Source of the DNA: Burkholderia contaminans
GTDB lineage: Bacteria > Pseudomonadota > Gammaproteobacteria > Burkholderiales > Burkholderiaceae
Assembly: GCF_029633825.1 (NCBI RefSeq)
Contig: NZ_CP090644.1
Location: 124,001 to 188,000 of the forward strand
Reading direction: 5' to 3'
DNA: 64,000 bases
Both the position numbers and the translations under genes were made by a program. This document shows, piece after piece, positions 52,402 through 60,621 of the stretch (positions are counted from its first letter, which is position 1; every line of letters starts with the position of its first letter). The notes beneath the pieces are model-generated. The model saw nothing but the letters and a program-made list of their open reading frames with translations, searched no databases and was not told the DNA's origin.

Positions 52402-52965
52402 CTATCCCTTTGGTGCCCATTTCGCATCGACCGCCGCTTGGATGCGTCCCGCGTCGGTGATCCCTTTGCGCTTCATGTCGAACGCAATCTCCGCCGTGCC
52501 GCGGCAAACCGGGCAGGAAACGGCCATCTTGTCCTCGAAGCACTGGAGGTTCGAGCGATGTTCGCCGGTGTTTTCGCAACCGCACCAGCAATACAGTTGA
52601 TTGAGGGTCGCGGGGATTTGCGTGGCCACCCAATACGCATGGCGCGTTTCGGGATCCGCGAATTGCTCGGGCGCGAGCACGCGTGACGCGTCGTGGCGCC
52701 CGCTCGGGACAATGCGCAATCCGTTGGGCCTTAACATGCCGACACGCCAGTTGGATTCACGCGTTGCCGAAGTCGAAGCCGGCGCACTGGCTCGAACACC
52801 CGGGCGTCTCGACGTAACGACCTCGAAGAGTATCGATGATGCGCCTGCCGCCAGGAAGGTCGGCACGACCCAGAACAGGATGCGCCGACGATTGCGGTCA
52901 ATGCGGCTTGTCGCGCTGCGGCGAGACTGCGTTGGTGGTGTTCGATCAGGTTGATTGCGTTTCAT
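52402..52965 (-). CDS. PCYCGC-motif protein, membrane-anchored
   Basis: 187 residues from ATG 52965 (the frame extends to 53058). An N-terminal helix (RILFWVVPTFLAAGASSILF) anchors it. The C-terminal domain holds LYCWCGCENTGEHRSNLQCF followed by VSCPVC, a variant of the PCYCGC lipoprotein family. Three Cys in CWCGC and a further CxxC suggest metal binding. It sits upstream of the multicopper oxidase; a copper-handling role is inferred. Confidence 0.7.
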   Translation of the reverse strand: MKRNQPDRTPPTQSRRSATSRIDRNRRRILFWVVPTFLAAGASSILFEVVTSRRPGVRASAPASTSATRESNWRVGMLRPNGLRIVPSGRHDASRVLAPEQFADPETRHAYWVATQIPATLNQLYCWCGCENTGEHRSNLQCFEDKMAVSCPVCRGTAEIAFDMKRKGITDAGRIQAAVDAKWAPKG

Positions 52966-53199
52966 ATCGCGTATCTGCTGCAACGGGTTGCCATGCTGGG
53001 GCGACGGGCATCGACACCGCAACCATTGAATTCGGTTCATGCAAGCCGCACTGGGCAAGCTAGTTGGGATGCTGACGAATGCGCCCTGTGCCTCGAACTC
53101 ATGCCAAGTTGCGCTTGAACGCGCGCGTTACGGCACAGAAGGCATTTTCACGGCGACATGGACGAGCGTACCCGGGGGGCGGGATGGAACCGCGAGGAA

Positions 53200-53556
53200 T
53201 CAGGCTGCTCGAGGAGGGCGCTGGAGCGGCTCCGGCGCGTACTGGGTGATCAGTACACTGTTCCTGGGTGCGTAGGGGCTGGGCGCGGCAACGGGTTGAA
53301 ACGTCAGCGGCACGGATGCCATGAAAACTATTCCGCAGGACAGTCCGCCCATCGTCGTGCGACATGCGGCGCTGGCGTCTGCGATGTGCGTTTTCGTGTC
53401 ATGCACCATCTTGCATGGCTGCGCATTGCACGCGTGTCGGGCCTGGATATCGGATACCGGGAACATGGCCGGGCAAGCCGAGCCCGTCGCCGGGTAGCCG
53501 AGAATCGGCAACCATGCGATCAGCACGATGGCGACAAGGCGAGACAGGAATTTCAT
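53200..53556 (-). CDS. Small secreted Cys-rich protein (RPP-tail family)
   Basis: 118 residues: signal or anchor helix (FLSRLVAIVLIAWLPILGYP), Cys/His middle (ACPAMFP, HACNAQPCKMVHDTKTH, ACRTTMGGLSC) and tail SPYAPRNSVLITQYAPEPLQ-RPPRAA. It aligns with the protein at 58404-58766 in both ends and with 38347-38715 in outline. First gene of the minus-strand copper-oxidation run and divergent from a CueR-type gene. Likely copper-linked; biochemical role unknown. Confidence 0.65.
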   Translation of the reverse strand: MKFLSRLVAIVLIAWLPILGYPATGSACPAMFPVSDIQARHACNAQPCKMVHDTKTHIADASAACRTTMGGLSCGIVFMASVPLTFQPVAAPSPYAPRNSVLITQYAPEPLQRPPRAA

Positions 53557-53712
53557 GGAATCCAGTATAGGCGACGTCAGTCGTCGCGGTCACTGCGGGG
53601 CGGACCCTATTCGGATGCCATTGGAAGGTCTGACATGGCATGGCCGTTTCGAAAGAATCGTAGACATACCGGCGCCAAATTTCGACGGACTGACCGCCGG
53701 AAACTGTTCGCG

Positions 53713-53743
53713 CCATCCTTCCTTTTGTTGGAAGGCATATAGT
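53713..53743 (+). promoter_or_regulatory. CueR-type operator and promoter
   Basis: CCTTCC-N7-GGAAGG (53717-53735), the dyad bound by CueR, lies in a 19-bp spacer between a weak -35 (53713-53718) and TATAGT (53738-53743). The elongated spacer and dyad are diagnostic of MerR-family activation. It points towards the cueR-like gene, with a ~90-base leader; it may also serve the divergent run. Confidence 0.75.
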
Positions 53744-53838
53744 AAGCTGAATGATCTCGGACGTGCGCGGGGTCGGATGCACCGCGTCATCGCGGAACGG
53801 GACGACGCCTCGTATTCCTTTGATTTGTTGGGAGAGTC

Positions 53839-54288
53839 ATGAACATTGGGCAAGCCGCGGCGGCTGCAGGTGTGTCCGCGAAGATGATTCGCTATTACGA
53901 GAGTATCGGGCTTGTTGGAACCGCCGGGCGTACCGACAGCGGATACCGTATCTATCGGGAAGACGACGTCCAGGTGCTGCGCTTCATCCACCAGGCGCGC
54001 ACGCTCGGCTTCCCAATCGAACAGATTCGGCAACTGCTTTCGCTGTGGCAGGATCGGGGGCGCGCAAGTGCAGAGGTCAAGGCTATCGCGGTGCAACATA
54101 TCGCCGATCTCGATGCACGCATCGCGGAATTAGTCGAGATGCGAGATAAGCTTGCGCACCTCGCGCGCCATTGTGCGGGGGACGAGCGGCCGACGTGCCC
54201 GATCCTGGACGGGATCGGTGGCGAGCGGCAGATGGTGACTTCAGGAAAATGTTCGGCGAACCCTCCCGAACTGCCGACAAAACCCTGA
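53839..54288 (+). CDS. cueR: CueR-type MerR regulator (copy 1)
   Basis: 149 residues. A winged HTH (MNIGQAAAAAGVSAKMIRYY, then GYRIYREDDV), a dimer helix, and the Cu(I) site C112 and C120 in HCAGDERPTCP, at the positions used by E. coli CueR. It activates copper genes by unwinding promoters with 19-bp spacers. GGGAGAG precedes the ATG. The C-terminal tail has one more Cys (SGKCSANPP). Paralogue at 57891-58352. Confidence 0.92.
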   Translation: MNIGQAAAAAGVSAKMIRYYESIGLVGTAGRTDSGYRIYREDDVQVLRFIHQARTLGFPIEQIRQLLSLWQDRGRASAEVKAIAVQHIADLDARIAELVEMRDKLAHLARHCAGDERPTCPILDGIGGERQMVTSGKCSANPPELPTKP

Positions 54289-54325
54289 GGCAAACGCCAC
54301 GCGCTGTCAGACAGAGGCAGCGCCG

Positions 54326-54949
54326 TCATGCGTCGCCACTTTCGTCCCGACCGATGACGAGGTGGATCGACGACGGAAACATGAATTTCGGCACGTCGAG
54401 ATTTTGGGGTGCGGGTTTGTTCTTGAATACGCGCCCGGCCAGGTCGTAAGTCGAGCCGTGACAGGGGCAGAGGAAACCGCCGGGCCAGTCGTTGGGCAAA
54501 TTAGCCTGCGGGCCCGGTTGAAATCGTGCGGTGGGTGTACACCCGAGGTGCGTACAGACGCCAATGAGCACCAGGATATTCTTGCGCTCCGCTCTGGAAC
54601 GATATTCGTTTCGGCAGTAGCTCGGCAGAGGCATCGAAAAGGGATGCCGGGTAGCAGGATCGGCGACCTGGGAATCGGACGAAACAACTGTGGCCAGCAT
54701 CCCATCCGTTCGGTTCACGACGAACACGGGCTTGCCGCGCCATGCGGCGGTGAGGCTTTCTCCCGGCTTGAGCCCCGCGATGTCGACGTCGACCGGTGCA
54801 CCCAGCCCTTTGGTCTTTTCCGACGGCGCCAGCGATTCCAGAAAGGGGACGGTGGCGGCCACCATCCCGATTCCACTCGCGGTCGTTGTGGCGACCAGCC
54901 AGCGTCGGCGAGACGTATCGACCCTGACGAGTTGTTCGTCGTTCATCAC
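54326..54949 (-). CDS. petA: Rieske iron-sulfur protein (PetA-like)
   Basis: 207 residues. An N-terminal TM or Tat-like anchor (SRRRWLVATTTASGIGMVAATVPFLES) precedes the Rieske domain with cluster ligands CTHLGC and CPCHGS. The layout matches the bc1-complex ubiquinol-cytochrome c reductase iron-sulfur subunit; no cytochrome b or c1 genes follow here. An orphan Rieske protein among copper genes may exchange electrons with the HiPIP or oxidase, or may be an acquired spare. Convergent with cueR copy 1. Confidence 0.9.
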   Translation of the reverse strand: MMNDEQLVRVDTSRRRWLVATTTASGIGMVAATVPFLESLAPSEKTKGLGAPVDVDIAGLKPGESLTAAWRGKPVFVVNRTDGMLATVVSSDSQVADPATRHPFSMPLPSYCRNEYRSRAERKNILVLIGVCTHLGCTPTARFQPGPQANLPNDWPGGFLCPCHGSTYDLAGRVFKNKPAPQNLDVPKFMFPSSIHLVIGRDESGDA

Positions 54950-55121
54950 ACACTCCGTAATTCCGCGCCTGACTCAAGTTGGAGTGGCGTCGGTAACCTG
55001 CGGTTCTCAAATACCTTGATCGTGACTGCTCGCGACCGGCTGGCCATTGAACGGGTGCGCCGATCGCTCGCCACACAAAGGCGGCTATCGTGTGGCGAGG
55101 GCGGCGAAGCCGTCGTGGTGC

Positions 55122-55523
55122 TTACTTTCCTGCCGTGGTGACTTGATTCGTTGACTGCCACCAGCTTTCTGCGATCTTGAATCGCATCAGGTTGCGTTCA
55201 ATCGTCACCGGCCCGGGCGGGTAGTCGGCATTTCCGCTTGGGACGAATCCGGCACGTTCAGCCTGCACGAGTTCTGCGTAGACCTCGGTGCGCGTCTTGC
55301 CCTGCGCGCTGATGCCGACGGGGAGTGGCAATCGGGTCTCGGTCCGTACGGCCGTCGTGGAAACTTGCTCCAGTGGAACTGACGATGCGATCGTCACCGC
55401 GTTGGACGGATGCTGCGTATAGTCCTGGCCACGCGGCCCACCGCCGCCAGCGATCACAGATACCGATACGGATGCCATCAGGACTGCAAAAGCGGCACGA
55501 TTGATGAAGGAAAAGCGGTTCAT
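55122..55523 (-). CDS. DUF4148-family periplasmic protein
   Basis: 133 residues from ATG 55523 (AGGAG upstream). Signal peptide (FINRAAFAVLMASVSVSVIAGG), then low complexity, then the DUF4148 core (GISAQGKTRTEVYAELVQAE RAGFVP in two blocks, ending YPPGPVTIERN). These are common small secreted proteins of Burkholderiales with unknown role, often near metal genes. A paralogue split by IS5 lies next to it. Confidence 0.85.
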   Translation of the reverse strand: MNRFSFINRAAFAVLMASVSVSVIAGGGGPRGQDYTQHPSNAVTIASSVPLEQVSTTAVRTETRLPLPVGISAQGKTRTEVYAELVQAERAGFVPSGNADYPPGPVTIERNLMRFKIAESWWQSTNQVTTAGK

Positions 55524-55702
55524 CTTGAACTCCTGGGAACTTGGTTCGATGTCGAGCGCCTTGGACGACGACATCGAGGTATGGTTTTCGCATGCACGCC
55601 CGTCAGGGATCTGGTCATCATTTCAGTTGTATGGCGCCGCCGGTGTACCGGCGGCGTCATACTCCGGAGCGGATGGCCGCTTCCCGACCTATCGCGGCAC
55701 GA

Positions 55703-55917
55703 CTATTGCGCTGTGGTCAACCCGCTCGTCCCCCACGCATGCTGGATCTGCTGAAACCGGATACGGTTGCGTTCGATCGCCGTCGCACTGATCGGATAAT
55801 CGTTTTTGAGCACGGGGAGCATCCCTGCTTCTTCGGCCTGCAACAATTCACCGCGAACGTCCGCACGGGTCTTGCCTTGGGCACTCGGAGCGGCATCAGC
55901 GGTGCTCGATTGGGTTA
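55703..55917 (-). pseudogene. DUF4148 protein, 3' part (split by IS5)
   Basis: Reads TQSSTADAAPSAQGKTRADV, then RGELLQAEEAGMLPVLKNDYP and ends GTSGLTTAQ. The core motif SAQGKTRADV and IERNR match the intact paralogue at 55122-55523. The left TTA of the target duplication is 55915-55917. Confidence 0.85.
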
Positions 55918-56831
55918 GAGACGGTTTCATAAAGACTGATCGGCCCGCCGAAGGGTATTCCAGCAGATCAGACAGCAACCGAGTTTGAGGAACGCGCCGT
56001 GAATGTCTGCACGGCGCTCGAAACGAATACGGAGACGACGGAAGTGATGCAGCCAGGCATGCGTGCGTTCGACGACCCAGCGATATTTGCCAAGGCCGCT
56101 GCCATGTTCGGTACGGCGCTTGGCGATCACTGGCTCGATACCGCGATCGCGCAACGCGCGCCGATGTCGCTCGGAGTCGTAACCGCGATCCGCGTAGACC
56201 ACACGCGGCCGCTGCAATGGGTGGCCACGCAATCCGCGGATCGGCGGAATCGCGTCGATCAGCGGCAGCAATTGCGTGACGTCGTTGACGTTCGCGCCGG
56301 TCAGGATCGCGGCGAGCGGCGTACCGTTGGCGTCGGTGACGATGTGGTGCTTGGAACCGGGTCGCGCGCGATCGGTGGGGTTTGGCCCAGTTTTTGGCCT
56401 GCCCCAACGGCGCGAATCGATGATGAATCGACGGCGGCTCGTGAGAAGTCGATCTGGTCCGCTGCGCGCAGCTTTGCGAGCAGTAGCTCGTGCAAGCGAT
56501 CCCAGACACCGGCTGCTTGCCAATCGCGCAGCCGGCGCCAACATGTCACGCCCGAGCCGCATCCCATCTCGGCCGGCAGGTCGCGCCAGCGTAGTCCGGT
56601 CTTGAGAACGAACAGGATGCCGGTCAGCGCGGCGCGATTCGAAACAGGCAGGCGGCCCGGGTTCTTCTCGCGCCGCGGCTTGGGTGGCGGCAGTAACGGC
56701 TCGATCAGTGTCCACAATTCATCGTCGATGATCGGCTTGGCCATCTCCTCAGTCTCGGTTGTTCCGATGCCTGAGGTTAACAGCTCACCGCGAAAGTTAA
56801 CAGCCCCACGGGGCCTTTTTGAAACCGTCTC
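55918..56831 (-). mobile_element. IS5-family (IS427-group-like) insertion sequence
   Basis: A 914-bp element with termini GAGACGGTTTCA-AAAG in inverted orientation and a 3-bp duplication TTA (55915-55917 and 56832-56834). It carries a two-frame transposase on the minus strand and splits a DUF4148 gene. Confidence 0.9.
55927..56744 (-). CDS. IS5-family transposase, two overlapping frames
   Basis: The first frame (56301-56744) has the DUF4096-type N-terminus: PIIDDELWTLIEPLLPPP, GLRWRDLPAEMGCGSGVTCW and the first Asp in AAVDSSSIRA. The second (ending 55927) supplies KHHIVTDANGTPLAAILTGA, VYADRGYDSERHRR with the second Asp, and Glu in YRWVVERTHAWLHHFRRL. A C-CAAAAAC stretch at ~56390-56396 is a likely -1 slippage site joining them into a ~270-residue enzyme, as in the IS427 group. 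Confidence 0.85.
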
Positions 56832-56979
56832 TTAGCGTTGCGGTGGTTGTTCCGGTTGACGCATACGGATACGGCCCCGGACCACGCGAGCCGCCGCCTC
56901 CACCTGCAAAAGCGGTGGCGGACAGCGCAACGAGCACCACGGCAATGGTGGCGCGATTCAACAGCGAAAACTTGCTCAT
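56832..56979 (-). pseudogene. DUF4148 protein, 5' part (split by IS5)
   Basis: ATG 56979 with AAGGAAG ahead. Signal peptide SLLNRATIAVVLVALSATAF, then GGGGGSRGPGPYPYASTGTT and TATL at the junction. Joined to 55703-55914 it gives a continuous ~118-residue DUF4148 protein. Confidence 0.85.
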
Positions 56980-57255
56980 GATTAACTTCCTTGAAATTGA
57001 CGAAATTCTGTGACGTGCAATGGCACATTCACGAAAAAGGGGCTCAGCGCTCGCCGATACCTGCAAGCCGCTTCCGGCTGCGACAGCCCTTGCGTCCGAG
57101 GAACGATTGAACGACGGAAGCGCGGGCGCGCGAACGCACCGCGCATCGACGTCATGCGTCAACACGTGCGCTAGCAGGGCTGGAAGCGCGATGGTGCGTG
57201 CGAGCGCGGACACATGCCAGCATGTGCGGGCACGGCCACGATCAGTCGACCGGGA

Positions 57256-57648
57256 TTAAGTGCGGAATACCTGGAAGAGGATGCGTGATGGCGGGGGCGC
57301 CGACACGAGGAGGGGCTCGACATGCGCCGGCCGATCCGGCTGCAGCGCGAGTGTCAGAATGCTCGAGTGTCCCCAGATCAAGGGCAGCCACACGAGTGGC
57401 GCCGGGACAGGTTGATCGGCGTGATCCGGTTGCGCGCTGTTGTCGCAGTGCGCGTGGCATGTCACACCGACGTGATGATCCTGGAGATCGCCGTGGCTGT
57501 TGGCTGGGATCGCCGAAACCATCGACGATGTGCCCCGTGCGTCACCCGTGACTGTCGTACACGCGTACGCCGAAATCCACAACTGACTGAAAATCAGCGT
57601 GAACATCACGGCAATGGCGACGAGTGCTCGTTTGACAGGGCGGCGCAT
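57256..57648 (-). CDS. Secreted His/Cys-containing small protein
   Basis: 130 residues from ATG 57648. Signal peptide (RALVAIAVMFTLIFSQLWISAYA), then a His/Cys stretch (GDLQDHHVGVTCHAHCDNSA QPDHADQP in two blocks) and a C-terminus ending RILFQVFRT. The HH, CHAHC and HAD spacing could bind copper or zinc. Divergent from the second cueR-like gene, across a promoter with a MerR-type spacer. Not recognised as a named family. Confidence 0.6.
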   Translation of the reverse strand: MRRPVKRALVAIAVMFTLIFSQLWISAYACTTVTGDARGTSSMVSAIPANSHGDLQDHHVGVTCHAHCDNSAQPDHADQPVPAPLVWLPLIWGHSSILTLALQPDRPAHVEPLLVSAPPPSRILFQVFRT

Positions 57649-57767
57649 GGTATCTGAACGGTGGGCCGGGCAGTTGAAAGCGATGGCCCGAATTATGCGC
57701 ATTGCCACGAACGGAATGTCAAGAGTATTTATCCGAGGATTTTTCTTCGCTCGCCCCTCAAAAAACC

Positions 57768-57798
57768 TTGACATTCCCGCCGTTGTATCGCCTAGAGT
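57768..57798 (+). promoter_or_regulatory. MerR-type promoter of the second cueR-like gene
   Basis: TTGACA (57768-57773), exactly 19 bp, then TAGAGT (57793-57798). The -35 runs into TTCCCG as in CueR targets (TTGACCTTCC). The right half of the dyad is poor. Confidence 0.7.
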
Positions 57799-57890
57799 CG
57801 AATCAAGATGTGAGAGGTCCTGCGTGCGGCCGTTTGCAAAGATCACGCGCGGCGTAGCGGAACATAGATTCGGCGATATCGAGGTACACC

Positions 57891-58352
57891 ATGAATATCG
57901 GACAAGCCGCGAGCGCGTCGGGGGTTACCCCGAAAATGATCCGCTACTACGAGAGCATCAATCTGGTGCCGGCGGCAGGGCGCACGGTTGGCGGGTATCG
58001 AATCTATGGTGCAGACGATGTCCAGGTGCTGCGGTTCATTCATCAAGCGCGCACACTGGGCTTTCCGATCGAGCAAATCCGGCACTTGCTCGCGCTCTGG
58101 CAAGAGCGCGATCGCGCGAGTGCCGAAGTCAAGAAAATTGCTTCGTTGCAGATCGCCGAGCTTGATACGCGGATCGCGGAGTTGCTCGAGATGCGTAGCG
58201 CGCTCGACCATCTGGCCAGTCATTGCGCCGGTGATGACCGACCCGCTTGTCCGATTCTCGAGTCGATTGACAGTGGTCAGGAGATTCGCCGACTCGCTCA
58301 TCAATCTGTAGCGTCGTCGGCAACAATCGGCGGCTTGGATTCACAGGGCTGA
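57891..58352 (+). CDS. cueR: CueR-type MerR regulator (copy 2)
   Basis: 153 residues, ~75% identical by eye to copy 1 in the first 125. HTH MNIGQAASASGVTPKMIRYY; Cu(I) ligands C112 and C120 in HCAGDDRPACP. The tail (SIDSGQEIRRLAHQSVASSA) differs from copy 1 and has no Cys. It lies ahead of the Met-rich, CcdA-like and redoxin genes and may control them. Confidence 0.92.
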   Translation: MNIGQAASASGVTPKMIRYYESINLVPAAGRTVGGYRIYGADDVQVLRFIHQARTLGFPIEQIRHLLALWQERDRASAEVKKIASLQIAELDTRIAELLEMRSALDHLASHCAGDDRPACPILESIDSGQEIRRLAHQSVASSATIGGLDSQG

Positions 58353-58403
58353 CGATGCTGGGACGAATCTTTACGTGCTAGGCGAAGACCCAAGGGGGCG
58401 ACC

Positions 58404-58766
58404 GTGAGGTGGATGGTCAAACTGGTGCTGATGTTCCTGATTGCGTGGCTGCCCATTGCGGGCTTCTCCACGCCGGCACTGCTTTGTCAGCACAGCGCGT
58501 CGCCCGTCTCGACTTCTCCGGCCGGTACGGCACACATGTTGAACGCGATGCCCAGCGTGCATGCCACGGCGCCGGACGGCGGTCAGCATCATCAACCCGT
58601 CTGTCAAACCAGCGCGGGCACGGCATCCTGTACCATGCTGGCGATACCGTCGGCGACGATCGTCACTGTCCCTGTGACGTCTTCCTCCACGTACGCACTC
58701 CGTAACGTACCGTCGGCATCCCAGTTCATTCCAGAACTGCCTCAGCGCCCGCCGCAAGCACTCTAA
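58404..58766 (+). CDS. Small secreted Cys/His protein (RPP-tail family)
   Basis: 120 residues from GTG 58404 (ATG 58413 also possible). Signal helix (KLVLMFLIAWLPIAGFSTPA), Cys/His middle (LLCQHSASP, GGQHHQPVCQTSAGTASC) and tail STYALRNVPSASQFIPELPQ-RPPQAL. The tail and signal closely match the protein at 53200-53556. Follows cueR copy 2. Probably a periplasmic copper-linked protein; unproven. Confidence 0.65.
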   Translation: MRWMVKLVLMFLIAWLPIAGFSTPALLCQHSASPVSTSPAGTAHMLNAMPSVHATAPDGGQHHQPVCQTSAGTASCTMLAIPSATIVTVPVTSSSTYALRNVPSASQFIPELPQRPPQAL

Positions 58767-58902
58767 CTCCTGCTGTTCCCTGATCGGAAACCGCCGTCGC
58801 GGTTCGATCGCACTCGCCATTCCTCGTCGATTCGACCAATTTCGTAAGGATCGCGAGCTGGTCAGGAGTGCACCAATACGCCTTTGACAGGAGGAACACA
58901 CC

Positions 58903-59217
58903 ATGAACACCAAACGCATTTTCGTCATGCCGTTGCTCGTGATCACGCTACTCGCCGGTAGCGGTCTGAGCATCGCCGCCGACTCGCATTCTTCGTCGGC
59001 ATCGTCTCGATCGACCATGGATCAATCCATGATGGGCGGCTCGATGATGGGCGGGCATATGAAAGGCGGCGCCATGATGCAAGGTTGCCCGATGATGGGC
59101 CAATTGCCGCCGGGCAACGAGAAACTCGCGATGCAGATGCACGGCGAAATGATGAAGGCGATGGGCGACATCATGCTCAAGTACGCCGACAAGGTCCAAA
59201 CCTCACCGTCGAAATAG
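58903..59217 (+). CDS. Met-rich periplasmic protein
   Basis: 104 residues, AGGAGG upstream. Signal peptide (IFVMPLLVITLLAGSGLSIA), then STMDQSMMGGSMMGGHMKGG and AMMQGCPMMGQ, an Met/Gly-rich run suited to Cu(I)/Ag(I) binding. A helical C-terminus follows (KLAMQMHGEMMKAMGDIMLK). It resembles small copper-scavenging proteins of Cus and Cop clusters. Confidence 0.75.
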   Translation: MNTKRIFVMPLLVITLLAGSGLSIAADSHSSSASSRSTMDQSMMGGSMMGGHMKGGAMMQGCPMMGQLPPGNEKLAMQMHGEMMKAMGDIMLKYADKVQTSPSK

Positions 59218-59273
59218 CAACGCGTCCGACTGACGCCAAGCTTCCCGAATTCTGAATCTCAAGGAGTCACATC

Positions 59274-59522
59274 ATGAAATGCACGAAGAACATGCTGGTC
59301 ATCGGCGGCATCATGCTCGCCGTCCTGGCAGCCGCCTATTTTGCGTTGCCGCAGTTTCGCGCGCTCGTCGTGAGCGCTGGACCGTTCCTCCTGTTCCTGA
59401 TCTGTCCGTTGTCGATGTTCTTCATGATGAAGGGCATGAACTCGCACAGCGACCGGCCTGCGTCTTCCGACAACGCGAACAAGGAACGTCTGTCGTCGAA
59501 CGAATCGCACGGAAAGCACTGA
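59274..59522 (+). CDS. DUF2933-family membrane protein
   Basis: 82 residues: two hydrophobic helices (MLVIGGIMLAVLAAAYFALP and LVVSAGPFLLFLICPLSMFF) and a His/Ser-rich cytosolic tail. The first part fits DUF2933, frequent in heavy-metal clusters. AAGGAG precedes the ATG. Role unknown. Confidence 0.75.
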   Translation: MKCTKNMLVIGGIMLAVLAAAYFALPQFRALVVSAGPFLLFLICPLSMFFMMKGMNSHSDRPASSDNANKERLSSNESHGKH

Positions 59523-59673
59523 GTGTGAACGGTGGAAGCCATGCGTCGCAAATACGCGCTTGATGCAATCGCAGCACGGCTTCCGTGGCGGGCACCGCCT
59601 ATCGGATGAATGACAAGCAGGCGGTGCAACGATCCAACGTATCGCTGGCGCGAGCCGGCCACAGGACGACACG

Positions 59674-60621
59674 ATGGAAACCAGCATTTTCTTTGGCGGG
59701 TCGGTCATCGCGGCTTTCATTGCCGGCATGATCGCGCTGTTTGCGCCGTGCTGCATTTCGGTGATGCTGCCCGCGTATTTCGCAAGCTCGTTTCAGAATC
59801 GCCGCAAGCTGGTTGCAATGAGCTTCGTGTTCGCAGCTGGGATCGCGACCATCATCCTGCCATTGGTGATGGGCGCGGTCGCGCTGCGGCAACTCTTCGT
59901 TACTCGGCATCTGTTCGTGTATCTCGCCGGCGGACTCGTGATGATCGGCATGGCGGTATTCACGTTGCTGGGCGGAAAGCTGCAACTGCCGATGCCAGGC
60001 CGGCGCGCGGCGACGCCCGCCGGGCCGCTTGGCGTCTACTCGCTCGGGATGTTTTCGGGTGTGGCCAGCTCATGCTGCGCGCCGGTGCTCGCCGGGGTGA
60101 TCGCGCTGTCGAGCGTCGCGCCGTCGATTGCGATCGCGATTGGTCTCGGCAGCGCGTACGTGTTCGGCATGGTAGCGCCGTTATTCATTGTGTCGCTGTT
60201 GTGGGACCGGGTCGACTGGCGATCGAGCGGGTTGTTTCGCGCACGCCGGATCACATGGCGGCTCGGCCCGATCCAACGCACGTTATCGGCGTCTGCGCTC
60301 GCAAGCGGGCTGCTTCTTGCCGTGATGGGAGCAGCGACGGTGTGGATCGCATTCGCGGATCAGTCGATGCCCACGCCGAGCCATTGGGCGCTGATGCTGT
60401 CGGTGAGGTTGCAGCATCTGGGGCGGATCGTCACGACCGCGCTTTCCTGGGTACCGAACTGGCTCGCCGCACTCGGTCTCGTCATCGCGGTCGGCGCGCT
60501 GGCCGTACGCGCGCACGCGCAGTGGCACGGTCAGGCGCTCACCGAAAAGCAACACAACACGCCGTCAACGAAGCATCACGCAGATGGAGGAGATCATGAA
60601 GCAGATACAACCATTCTCTGA
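59674..60621 (+). CDS. CcdA/DsbD-type transmembrane electron-transfer protein
   Basis: 315 residues, about eight helices. Conserved Cys sit in ALFAPCCISVMLPAYFA (helix 1) and GVASSCCAPVLAGVIALSSV (helix 4), the CcdA/DsbD-beta positions, here doubled as CC pairs. It carries reducing equivalents across the membrane; the following redoxin is a likely partner. The His-rich tail (KQHNTPSTKHHADGGDHEAD) may bind metal. It overlaps the next gene by 26 bp. Confidence 0.8.
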   Translation: METSIFFGGSVIAAFIAGMIALFAPCCISVMLPAYFASSFQNRRKLVAMSFVFAAGIATIILPLVMGAVALRQLFVTRHLFVYLAGGLVMIGMAVFTLLGGKLQLPMPGRRAATPAGPLGVYSLGMFSGVASSCCAPVLAGVIALSSVAPSIAIAIGLGSAYVFGMVAPLFIVSLLWDRVDWRSSGLFRARRITWRLGPIQRTLSASALASGLLLAVMGAATVWIAFADQSMPTPSHWALMLSVRLQHLGRIVTTALSWVPNWLAALGLVIAVGALAVRAHAQWHGQALTEKQHNTPSTKHHADGGDHEADTTIL

